Shown here piece by piece: positions 26,086 through 34,239 of a stretch of DNA of 64,000 bases. The translations under genes and the position numbers were made by a program. Source of the DNA: Phycisphaerae bacterium. Lineage in GTDB: Bacteria > Planctomycetota > Phycisphaerae > UBA1845 > JAFGLZ01. The DNA lies in the NCBI GenBank assembly GCA_016927755.1, contig JAFGLZ010000218.1, forward strand, positions 1-64,000, given 5' to 3'. The notes under the pieces are model-generated. The model saw only the letters and a list, made by a program, of their open reading frames with translations, searched no databases and was not told where the DNA came from. The first letter of the stretch is position 1; each line of letters begins with the position of its first letter.

Positions 26086-26637
26086 GTGTTGTTCGGCCTT
26101 CCTGATCGCGATGATTCTCGCATCGTCGCCGGCATCTACGAGCGCGTCGGCAAGGTCGTCTACAACGCGGGCGTGATGGCGGGCCCGGACGGTGAGCTGG
26201 TCGGCAAGTACTACAAGAAGTGCTTGCCGCGGGAGGAGATCGAGGGCGGCATCACGCCGGGCGGCGAGTATCCCGTGTTCGACACCCGCTTCGGCAAGGT
26301 CGGCGTAATGATCTGCTGGGACATCCACTTTCCCGAGGTGGCGCGACGGCTGGCGATGAACGGCGCCGAGCTGATCCTCGTGCCGATCTGGGGCGGCAAC
26401 GAATTGCTGCTGCGGGCGCGGGCGGTCGAGAACCAGGTTTACGTCGCCACGAGCAGCTACGACCATAAGCTCCGGACGGCGGTGTGGGACCGCCGGGGCG
26501 ACCCGCTCGCCGCGGCGACGCAGCCCGGTGAGATCGCCTTGGCCGAGGTCGACCTCAACGCGCGAACCCAGTGGAACTGGCTGGGCGACTTTCGAGCCAG
26601 GATCACGCGCGAGCGCCCCCGGCGCGAAGCGGAGTAG
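26086..26637 (+). pseudogene. Carbon-nitrogen hydrolase (nitrilase family), N-terminus missing
   Basis: The 183 codons match the C-terminal two thirds of a nitrilase-superfamily amidase: IVAGIYERVG, then KYYKKCLP with the catalytic lysine, VGVMICWD with the catalytic cysteine, and the late NQVYVATSSYD segment. Family members need about 90-100 more residues at the N-terminus, including the catalytic glutamate, and these are absent. The frame has only a GTG at 26086 and no ribosome binding site. A good site, GGAGGAG at 26060-26066, instead precedes ATG 26072 in another frame, which encodes a short signal-peptide-like sequence and stops after 34 codons. An N-terminal deletion or frameshift is the simplest reading. 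Confidence 0.75.
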
Positions 26638-26764
26638 CGTGCGTCTCGATTCCTGGTTCAGAGCCGCCGGCGCCGCGGGTTGCTCGCGGGAACCGTTGTG
26701 GTCGGCGGCGAGATCGGATAGATAGCTCCGCCGGTTGGGGGCTCTCCTGAATCGAGCGACGCCG

Positions 26765-28930
26765 ATGGGACAGGACCGCGTGTCAGCGACGGACGCGAGA
26801 CGACTGGGCACGTTCGGCGGCGTCTTCGTCCCGAACGTCCTGACGATCCTCGGCGTCATCATGTTCCTGCGGACCGGCTGGGTCGTCGGCAAGGCCGGGC
26901 TTCAGGGCGCGTTGCTGATCCTGCTCATCGCCAACGCCATCACGCTGCTGACCGCGTTGTCGCTGGCGGCGGTGGCGACCAACACGAAGGTCGGCGTCGG
27001 CGGGGCCTACTTCCTCATCTCGCGGAGCCTGGGGCTGGAGGTGGGCGGCAGCGTCGGCGTTCCCCTGTACTTCGCGCAAGCCATTTCGGTGGCCTTCTAT
27101 CTGGTGGGCTTTTCCGAATCGCTGCAGGGGGTGATGCCAGGCGTTGACGTTCGAGTCACCGCCTCGGCGGCGCTCGGGGTCTTCTTCATCATCGCGTGGG
27201 TCGGCGCGAGTCTGGCGGTCAAGGCCCAGTATCTGATTCTGGTTCTGCTGACGTTCTCGCTGGCCTCCTTCTTCACCGGGTATACGCCCGTTCCGGATCC
27301 CGCTCAGAACTGGGCGCCGGCCTACGGGCAGGGACACACGATCTGGACGGTGTTCGCGATCTTCTTTCCGGCCGTGACCGGCATCATGTCCGGGGTGAGC
27401 ATGTCCGGTGACCTTCGCAACCCGTCGGTGAGCATCCCTCGGGGGACGATCGCGGCGGTGCTACTGACGTTCGTCATCTACGCGGCGCAAATGGTCTGGC
27501 TCTCGCTCAACGCGGATCGTTCGGATCTGGTGGCCGACAGCCTGATCATGCGTCGGATCGCGAGCGTTCCCTCGCTCATCCTCGCGGGGTTGTGGGCGGC
27601 GTCGCTCTCATCCGGGCTGGCAAGCCTCGTGGCCGCCCCGCGAACGCTGCAAGCGCTGAGCCTCGACCGCGTCATGCCGCGTCGGCTCGCCAAGGGGATC
27701 GGCGCGAGCTCGGAGCCGCGAGTCGCGCTGATCGCCACGGCGTTGATCGCGGAGGCATGCATCCTGATCGGCGACCTGAACCTGATCGCCCCCGTGATCA
27801 CGATGTTCTTCCTGACGACCTACGGCACGGTGAACTTCGTGGCGGGGGTGGAGCGGCTCGTGCTCAATCCGAGCTACAGGCCGGTCTTCAAGGTCCACTG
27901 GATCCCCTCCCTGCTGGGGGCGCTGGGATGCGTGTTCGTCATGTTTCTGATCAACGTCTGGGCCACGCTGGCGGCGATCGTCGTGATCGGCGGGATCTAC
28001 GGCTTCCTGGCGCGCGTCCGCTTCCGGACCGCCTGGGGCGATGTCCGCAGCGGGCTGTGGTTCGTCGCCACGCGGTCCACGATGCTGCGATTCGAGGCCT
28101 CACGGCAGCACGTCCGCAACTGGCGACCGGCGCTGCTGGTCTTGTCCGGCGCTCCGAGCACCCGCCTGGATCTCATCCAGTTTGCGCGCTGGATCGAGGC
28201 CGACCGCGGATTGCTCTTCCTGGCCCAGGTCGTCACGGGCGAATGGGAGAAGCTGCTTCCCCGTCACCAGGGCGTCAAGCAGGCGTTACAGGACTTCATC
28301 AAGGATCACGGGCTGTCGGCGTTCGGCACGACGGTGATCGCCGACGACTTCGAGCACGGCGTGGCGACGTTGCTTCAGGTGACGGGTCTGGGTCAGTTCC
28401 AGCCCAATACCGTCATGATGGGTTGGAGCGAGGACGCGGTCCGGCAGGCGGCCTTCGCGCGGGCGGTCCGCCGGATTCTGGAGCTCGAGCGGAACCTCAT
28501 CGTGTTCGCGGAGGCCGAGCCCGACCAGCAGCTCGACCCCGTGATCGACGTTTGGTGGTACGCGAAAGATAACGGCTCGCTCATGCTGACGCTGGCGCAT
28601 CTGCTGCGGAGCAATCGCCGATGGCACGGCCATCGCATCCGGGTGTCTCGCATCATCACCGACGAGGCCGGGGAGGGGGCCGCCGAGGAGGGGACGCGCG
28701 AGCTTCTCGCCGGCTTCCGCATCGAGACCGACGTTCGCGTCATCGTGTCGGAGGAACCGCCGCTGGAGGTGATCGCGCGGGCTTCCGAGCGATCCGAGGT
28801 CTGCTTCGCCGGCATCGCCGTGGAACGCATTGCCGAGCAGGACAATCCGCTGGCCGCATACGCTGATCTGGTCGCGCGCTTGCGCGGCAACGTGCTGCTG
28901 ACGAAGAGTTGGCACGATCTCAAGTACTGA
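26765..28930 (+). CDS. SLC12-like cation-chloride cotransporter / amino acid permease family protein
   Basis: The 721-residue protein is an APC-superfamily transporter. About twelve hydrophobic segments fill the first 430 residues, beginning with the motif GVFVPNVLTILGVIMFLR, which is typical of the SLC12 (Na-K-Cl cotransporter) branch rather than ordinary amino acid permeases. A soluble C-terminal region of about 290 residues follows, as in SLC12 proteins, including the segment RPALLVLSGAPSTRLDL. It would move Cl- with Na+ or K+ across the inner membrane; the ions are inferred from family only. ATG 26765 has a weak ribosome binding site; a TTG at 26735 is in frame. Confidence 0.85.
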   Translation: MGQDRVSATDARRLGTFGGVFVPNVLTILGVIMFLRTGWVVGKAGLQGALLILLIANAITLLTALSLAAVATNTKVGVGGAYFLISRSLGLEVGGSVGVPLYFAQAISVAFYLVGFSESLQGVMPGVDVRVTASAALGVFFIIAWVGASLAVKAQYLILVLLTFSLASFFTGYTPVPDPAQNWAPAYGQGHTIWTVFAIFFPAVTGIMSGVSMSGDLRNPSVSIPRGTIAAVLLTFVIYAAQMVWLSLNADRSDLVADSLIMRRIASVPSLILAGLWAASLSSGLASLVAAPRTLQALSLDRVMPRRLAKGIGASSEPRVALIATALIAEACILIGDLNLIAPVITMFFLTTYGTVNFVAGVERLVLNPSYRPVFKVHWIPSLLGALGCVFVMFLINVWATLAAIVVIGGIYGFLARVRFRTAWGDVRSGLWFVATRSTMLRFEASRQHVRNWRPALLVLSGAPSTRLDLIQFARWIEADRGLLFLAQVVTGEWEKLLPRHQGVKQALQDFIKDHGLSAFGTTVIADDFEHGVATLLQVTGLGQFQPNTVMMGWSEDAVRQAAFARAVRRILELERNLIVFAEAEPDQQLDPVIDVWWYAKDNGSLMLTLAHLLRSNRRWHGHRIRVSRIITDEAGEGAAEEGTRELLAGFRIETDVRVIVSEEPPLEVIARASERSEVCFAGIAVERIAEQDNPLAAYADLVARLRGNVLLTKSWHDLKY

Positions 28931-29664
28931 CTGATACGATTCGATCAGGGCGGAAGTAGTTGTGCCGCTTTCCGCTCTTGGTCCGGTGGTCGACTCAAAG
29001 GAGCGTCCCTGTTTCCTTGCGGGCAGCAATGCCACCGATTCGGGATAGGAAAAGCAGGTAGGTCTTCAATACACACCCGTTGGCGCCCGGACCATGTCTG
29101 GCGCGGCTGAAAACCACGATCGCGCCCCGCTGGGGACTCGAGAATCGCTGCCATTTCCTCGAAATTCCACAACCTGGGTTGGAAGTGTCGCTGGAATTCA
29201 TCACATTTAGAGGTTCTGCGACATAGGAGATTTCTCTTGGTGACAAGGGGGAAAGCCGTTCCCTTGGCCCGGGGGCATCAGAGGTTCTCCCGCTCCCAAG
29301 CTCTGGATTACGGGACTGGGGCCGGTTAGGACTGGGGGGATTCCAGGGAAATCGCTCGTCAATCTCGTCAGTCGCAAGTCCGACCAATGATCGTAACGCC
29401 CTGGCCACGCGATGGCGTTAGCCGCCCCGTGCTGGCGTTGCTTGCGAGGGCGTCCGGCATCGAGACTACTTCTTGGAGGACGGTCTGCGCTCGGCTCGGC
29501 GCTGAAGGTGCGCTCATCGGTCCCGGCCACGATGCGCTCTTGCTCTATCGCTGACATCGAGGGGACCGGATCGTGGCGCGGCAGCTTCGAAGTGAAAACG
29601 GACCGTCCGCCATTGGACTGATCAGTAGCACCTGGCTTGGATGCGCCGATAGAGGCTTCGCTCC
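28931..29664. other. Long intergenic region upstream of the exopolysaccharide locus
   Basis: No gene is supported in these 734 bases; open frames here are low-complexity shadows. A perfect inverted repeat is present at 29394-29420 (TAACGCC, 13-base spacer, GGCGTTA), about 245 bp before the first locus gene, and could be an operator or RNA hairpin. The promoter for the 20-kb exopolysaccharide operon is expected in this region, but I see no convincing -35/-10 pair. Confidence 0.45.
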
Positions 29665-31911
29665 GTGATCTCCTCGCTCGACGGCTCGTGGCATGAACAA
29701 GCTCCTTCGTCTCGTCATCCGCCGGCGACGTCGGCGTCAATGCCGGACGGGCAGGAGGAGACGCCGCGGCCGATGCTGCTGCAAGTCCTCGGCGATCGGT
29801 GGAGGATTCTCCTGTTAGTCGAAATTGCGTGTCTGGCGGGAGGCCTGGCCTACCTGCGTCACTCGACGCCCCTCTACTCGAGCGTATCGCGCGTCTACGT
29901 CGAGGAGAGCGGCTCGAGCGTCGGAAGGGATCTGAGATACCTCTTCTCACAAGGCGAGAACTGCCTCACCACGCAGTGCGAGCTGATGAAGTCTTCGACG
30001 ATCTTGCGTGATGCGCTCGAGCAGGGCGGACTCCGGAAGCTGGCAACTTTCGCCGCGGCCGGCGACCCGCTTGACGTGCTCAGGGAGCACCTGTCCGTCG
30101 GCGTCGGCGAGAAGGACGATATCATCAACCTTCAGTTCGTCTCACGGTACCCTGAGGATTCCGCTCGTGTTGCCAACGCCGTGGCCGCGGCGTACGTGCG
30201 ATACCACTCGCAGCGAACGCAAACCGCCACCTGCGAACTGCTGAACGTTCTGAGGGACGAGAAGGAGAACCGCGATCGCGAACTGGCGTCCAAGCTTCAG
30301 AAGATGCTGACCTTCAAACGGGAGAACGGAACGCTCAGCTTCGAGAGCGACAGCAACACCATCCTTCATCAGCGGCTGGCCACGCTGTCCGCCGCGCTCA
30401 CGCGCACTCAGATCGACGTCATCGACGCACGGACGGAGGATGAGACGGCCAAGGCGGCCGAAGGCGATCCGGCCAGGTTGAGGCAGTTGATGGAGGACGA
30501 TCGAGGGGACTCTCCCGCCGGCATCCGCACGATGATGCAGGAAGAGCTCGGCTTGAGCGACGAGTTGAACGAGCTGCACGGCCGTCTCACCGAGCTGCGG
30601 GAGAACTTCAGCGACAGGATGCCCGGAGTCAAGGCACTGGCCGCCCGAGTGGAGACGCTCAAGGAGCGCCTGGCGCGGTGTCAGGCGCGGCGGCATGCGG
30701 AGGATGCCGAGCGACTTCGTGCCTTTGTGATCGCCAGGCATCAGCGCTGGCTTGCCGCCAAGAGCAGAGAGGCGGCCTTGCGAGAAGAACTCGACGCTCA
30801 ACAGAAGCTGGTTGAAGCCTTCAACATCAAGGCGGCCGAGCACGCCCTGCTACGGGCCGACGTCGTGCGGTCGGAGAGGGCCCTTGATGTGATCCACGGC
30901 AAGATCAAGGATCTGAGCGTCGCTCAGGGCTCGAGCCCGTTGAATATCGCGATTCTCGAGCAGGCCGAACCCGCCGACGCCCCGTGTGAGCCGAAACGCG
31001 GTCGGGTTCTGGCGACCTTTTCGGTCGTGGGCATGTTGGCCGGCTTGGGGCTTGTGTTGGGGCTGGATTGGTCGGACAAGCGGATCCGCTCGGCGGCGGA
31101 GGTCCGCGCGCGACTTGGCGCCCCCGTGTTGAGCGTTGTGCCCTACATCGACGAGCCGAGCAGCGTGAAGGGTCGATGCTTGAAGACTCACCTGGAACCG
31201 ACGTCGGACGCCGCGGAAGCTTACCGTGCGATTCGCACGGCGGTCATGCTTGGCGTGCATCGAGGCGACACCCTCCGCAGCGTTCTCGTGAGCTCTCCCA
31301 CTCGTGGAGAAGGCAAGACGACGATTGCGTGCAACCTGGCAACGGCCATGGCGCAGGCGGGCCGCCGCACGCTCCTGGTCGATGCGAGCCTTGAAGAGCC
31401 CGCGCTTCACAAGATCTTCGACTCGCCAGGGGGCGGAGACGTCTCGGGCGTTCCGTGGGGCGCCGATCCGGATCACCTGATCCAAGCCATACGGCACAGT
31501 GAGATCGAGAACTTGGATTTGCTGCTGAGCGGCCCGGAGCCACCCGAACCGTCCGGAACGCTGAACGTCGCGGCGCTCGAGCAAGCGATGGGCATTCTGT
31601 CGGAGCGCTATGAGTATGTCATCGTCGATTCTTCGCCGATCCTGTCGCGGAGTGATACGCGAATCACGGCCGCAATCTGCGACGCTACGATCATGGTGCT
31701 CGAGCCGGAGACGTCGACGCGCGAGATGAATGAAGCCGCGAGAGACGCCCTGCTCAGTGTCGGAGCCCGACTGTTGGGCGCCGCGGTCAACAATGTCGGC
31801 AAAGGGAATCGCCCATTCTCCCCGTGGGGTGAAAGGGCGCCTCGCGTCGCTCGCGTCGGCGGCGTCGAGGGCAGGAGAGGCCACGGTCTGGCGGGGACCA
31901 CGACCGGGTAG
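29665..31911 (+). CDS. Wzz/BY-kinase family exopolysaccharide chain-length protein (degenerate kinase)
   Basis: The 748-residue protein has a Wzz-type N-terminal region with transmembrane segments at about 50-68 and 443-462 around a long coiled-coil periplasmic region, then a cytoplasmic bacterial tyrosine kinase-like ATPase. Walker A is SPTRGEGKTT (S544-T553) and Walker B is YVIVDSS with D655. Walker A', normally D-x-D-x-R, reads DASLEE (D573-E578), so the second Asp and the Arg are lost. The C-terminal tail has no tyrosine cluster. It should control polymer length with the Wzy polymerase, but autophosphorylation looks unlikely. GTG 29665 is the start; it opens the exopolysaccharide locus. 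Confidence 0.9.
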   Translation: MISSLDGSWHEQAPSSRHPPATSASMPDGQEETPRPMLLQVLGDRWRILLLVEIACLAGGLAYLRHSTPLYSSVSRVYVEESGSSVGRDLRYLFSQGENCLTTQCELMKSSTILRDALEQGGLRKLATFAAAGDPLDVLREHLSVGVGEKDDIINLQFVSRYPEDSARVANAVAAAYVRYHSQRTQTATCELLNVLRDEKENRDRELASKLQKMLTFKRENGTLSFESDSNTILHQRLATLSAALTRTQIDVIDARTEDETAKAAEGDPARLRQLMEDDRGDSPAGIRTMMQEELGLSDELNELHGRLTELRENFSDRMPGVKALAARVETLKERLARCQARRHAEDAERLRAFVIARHQRWLAAKSREAALREELDAQQKLVEAFNIKAAEHALLRADVVRSERALDVIHGKIKDLSVAQGSSPLNIAILEQAEPADAPCEPKRGRVLATFSVVGMLAGLGLVLGLDWSDKRIRSAAEVRARLGAPVLSVVPYIDEPSSVKGRCLKTHLEPTSDAAEAYRAIRTAVMLGVHRGDTLRSVLVSSPTRGEGKTTIACNLATAMAQAGRRTLLVDASLEEPALHKIFDSPGGGDVSGVPWGADPDHLIQAIRHSEIENLDLLLSGPEPPEPSGTLNVAALEQAMGILSERYEYVIVDSSPILSRSDTRITAAICDATIMVLEPETSTREMNEAARDALLSVGARLLGAAVNNVGKGNRPFSPWGERAPRVARVGGVEGRRGHGLAGTTTG

Positions 31912-32051
31912 TCCGGTCAGGCACAAGTCGTCGCCCGGAGCGTGGGATTCGTCCCCGCTTCGGCCCAACCGGGAGCGACGTCCGGGAATCGAAACCCGCG
32001 TCGGGTGCACCGACGGGGACGAAGTCCGCGCCGAAGACGGAGGAGCATCGA

Positions 32052-32600
32052 GTGTTGAAGCTGTCCGAAAACCCACCGATTCTGACGCCCGGCTACGATT
32101 CGCTCGCCGACCTGCCGGGTCGATGGTGGGTCGCACATACGAAGTCCCGATTCGAGAAGTCCTTCGCGATGAGTCTACTGGCCCGAGGAAAGGGATACTT
32201 CCTTCCGCTCGTCAAGCGAGTCACGATCTCCGGAGGACGAAGACGGCACGTGCTCGCCCCCCTCTTCCCTTCGTACGTCTTCTTCAGCGGCGATGACGAG
32301 GATCGCCGTGAGGCCTTGTCGACGAACTGCCTCTGCAAGGCGTTGAGCGTTCCGGATCAGGATGCCCTGGTCTCGAGTCTTACGGCCATCGAGAAAGCGC
32401 TTGCCGCCGAAGCGCCCCTCGAGCCGTACCCGCACGTGGCGGTGGGTCGTCGTTGTCGGGTGACGGCGGGCCGGCTGCGCGGGGTGGAAGGCGTTGTCAT
32501 CCGCCGGGAAGGCAGGGCCCAAATCGTCCTCGAGGTCGAACTGCTGGGCCGAGGCGCGGTTCTCGAAATCGAGGCGGACCTCCTGGAACCTATCGACTGA
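32052..32600 (+). CDS. NusG-like (RfaH/UpxY/LoaP-type) transcription antitermination factor
   Basis: The 182-residue protein has an N-terminal NusG domain beginning WWVAHTKSRFEKSFA (about residues 25-125), with the RNA-polymerase-binding pattern LFPSYVFF, and a C-terminal KOW-like domain (about 128-182; GRRCRVTAGRLRGVEGVV). Specialised NusG paralogues encoded early in polysaccharide operons keep RNA polymerase from terminating across these long transcripts. The position, second gene of a 20-kb one-strand operon, fits that role. GTG 32052 follows CGGAGGAG with good spacing; the adjacent TTG is an alternative. Confidence 0.88.
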   Translation: MLKLSENPPILTPGYDSLADLPGRWWVAHTKSRFEKSFAMSLLARGKGYFLPLVKRVTISGGRRRHVLAPLFPSYVFFSGDDEDRREALSTNCLCKALSVPDQDALVSSLTAIEKALAAEAPLEPYPHVAVGRRCRVTAGRLRGVEGVVIRREGRAQIVLEVELLGRGAVLEIEADLLEPID

Positions 32601-32658
32601 AACGTGGGTTTCCCTCCGTCGTGAGCCCCATCATTTGAGACACTTACTGACCAGTCAG

Positions 32659-34239
32659 ATGACGCATGTCTCGCTCGAGCTCTGTCTCGGGGCGGCGTGC
32701 GTTTCCCTCGCCGTGACGCCCGTGCTTATTCGGCTTGGCAACCGGATGCGCATCGTGGACAAGCCCGGGGTGCGCAAGATCCATGGTGTGCCGGTCCCTC
32801 GGCTAGGCGGTCTGGCTGTCGCTCTGGCGGCTCTGACCGCGCTGGGAGCCGTCCTGGTCCTCAACCCGGCGCCCGCATGCGTCTTGGCCGGAGGCCCAAC
32901 GCGAATTCTTGCATTGCTGGGAGCGTCCCTGCTCGTGTTCGGCGTGGGAATCGTCGACGACGTTCGCGGCGTGCGCGCGAGCGTGAAGCTCGCGTTGCAG
33001 CTCCTGGCGGCCCTGGTCGTATGCGCCGCCGGGGTCCGGCTTGGCTGCATCAGGCTGGGCGAAGACTGCCATATCGAACTCGGCTGGCTCAGTTGGCCCA
33101 TCACGCTTCTCTGGCTGGTCGGCGTGACCAACGCCATGAACCTGATCGATGGGCTGGACGGCCTGGCCGGCGGGATTGGCGTCATCGGCAGCGCGGTGAT
33201 CGCGGTCCTGGCGTTCTTGTTCGGCCAGTTGCTCGTGGCATGGGTCATGCTCGCGCTGCTCGGGAGTCTGACGGGCTTTCTGGTCTTCAACCTGGCGCCG
33301 GCTCGAATCTTTCTGGGAGATGCCGGAACCTACTTCGTCGGCTTCCTGCTGGCGGGCGGCAGCATCCTCTGCACCATGGGCCAGGGAACCTTCGTGGGAA
33401 TGGCATTGCCGGCGCTGGCCCTGGGTATTCCGATTCTCGATACCTTGATCAGCATGCTGCGACGAACGCTGGATCGACGCTCGGTGTTCGCTCCGGACCG
33501 GGGACACATCCACCACCGCCTGCTCGACATGGGGATCTCGCCCTCGCGCGCCGTCTTCATCCTGCACGGCCTGACGTTGGTCGCGGTCGGACTGGGGCTA
33601 CTGATGATCGGGGCGGGGCGCGCGGGCGGCATCGCGGTGTTTGCGTGCATTCTGGCGCTGCTCCTATTGGTATTCCACGAGGCTGGCATGGTCCGGCTAG
33701 GTGAGATCCTGGCGGCTTTCCGGAGAACCTTGGCGATCCGAAGCAGGGCAAGAGACGAGCGGAGAGACTTCGAGGAGGCTCAGTTGTTCTTCCGCGAGGC
33801 GAACAGCTTCGACGACTGGTGGCGGGCGGTCTGTCACGCCGCCGAGCGAATGAAAGTGATCCGAATAGCGGCCGACGTGCAGAAACGCGACGGGACCTGG
33901 CGCAGGCTCAGCCACATCACCACCGCCCGCGGGGTCGACCACCTGGAGACGGCGCGCCTGTGCCTGCCGGCGCCGGACCGGCGAAGCGGCAGCCTGCTGC
34001 ACATCGAAGTGGACATCCGCGTCGATGGCTCCCTCGAGTCCACGGGGCGGAGGGTAGCCTACCTCGGTCGACTGCTGGAGGAGCATGGCCCCGCCAACGC
34101 CTTGCCCGTCAAGCAAGGCCGCCAGTCCTCACGATCACCTTCAGTGTCCAGTCCATCACCCTCCCCGCGCGGCCGCGACCCTTACGACGCCGCGATTGAT
34201 GAGCATGAAACGGGACTCCCGGGAGCCGTGCTGGAATGA
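32659..34239 (+). CDS. WecA/MraY-type undecaprenyl-phosphate sugar-1-phosphate transferase with C-terminal extension
   Basis: The 526-residue membrane enzyme links the first sugar-1-phosphate to undecaprenyl phosphate on the inner face of the membrane, starting each repeat unit. About ten or eleven transmembrane segments fill the first 350 residues. Family motifs are present: KIHGVPVPRLGG, the DD pair of GIVDDVRG, NAMNLIDGLDGLAGG, FLGDAGTYFVGF and the RGHIHHRLLDMG cytoplasmic loop. A soluble extension of about 165 residues (from about 360) is not part of ordinary WecA proteins. I chose ATG 32659 because it opens the first membrane helix; the frame back to 32494 is shadow sequence of the NusG-like gene. 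Confidence 0.9.
   Translation: MTHVSLELCLGAACVSLAVTPVLIRLGNRMRIVDKPGVRKIHGVPVPRLGGLAVALAALTALGAVLVLNPAPACVLAGGPTRILALLGASLLVFGVGIVDDVRGVRASVKLALQLLAALVVCAAGVRLGCIRLGEDCHIELGWLSWPITLLWLVGVTNAMNLIDGLDGLAGGIGVIGSAVIAVLAFLFGQLLVAWVMLALLGSLTGFLVFNLAPARIFLGDAGTYFVGFLLAGGSILCTMGQGTFVGMALPALALGIPILDTLISMLRRTLDRRSVFAPDRGHIHHRLLDMGISPSRAVFILHGLTLVAVGLGLLMIGAGRAGGIAVFACILALLLLVFHEAGMVRLGEILAAFRRTLAIRSRARDERRDFEEAQLFFREANSFDDWWRAVCHAAERMKVIRIAADVQKRDGTWRRLSHITTARGVDHLETARLCLPAPDRRSGSLLHIEVDIRVDGSLESTGRRVAYLGRLLEEHGPANALPVKQGRQSSRSPSVSSPSPSPRGRDPYDAAIDEHETGLPGAVLE

Noticed and set aside
28949..28960. GGCGGAAGTAGT as an ops element for the NusG-like factor
   Set aside because: Only about 7 of 12 positions match the RfaH ops sequence, no better than chance in this GC-rich DNA.
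29207..29950. 247-codon minus-strand frame in the gap before the exopolysaccharide locus
   Set aside because: Ser/Arg/Pro-rich low-complexity translation that overlaps the start of the Wzz-like gene; no ribosome binding site or motif.
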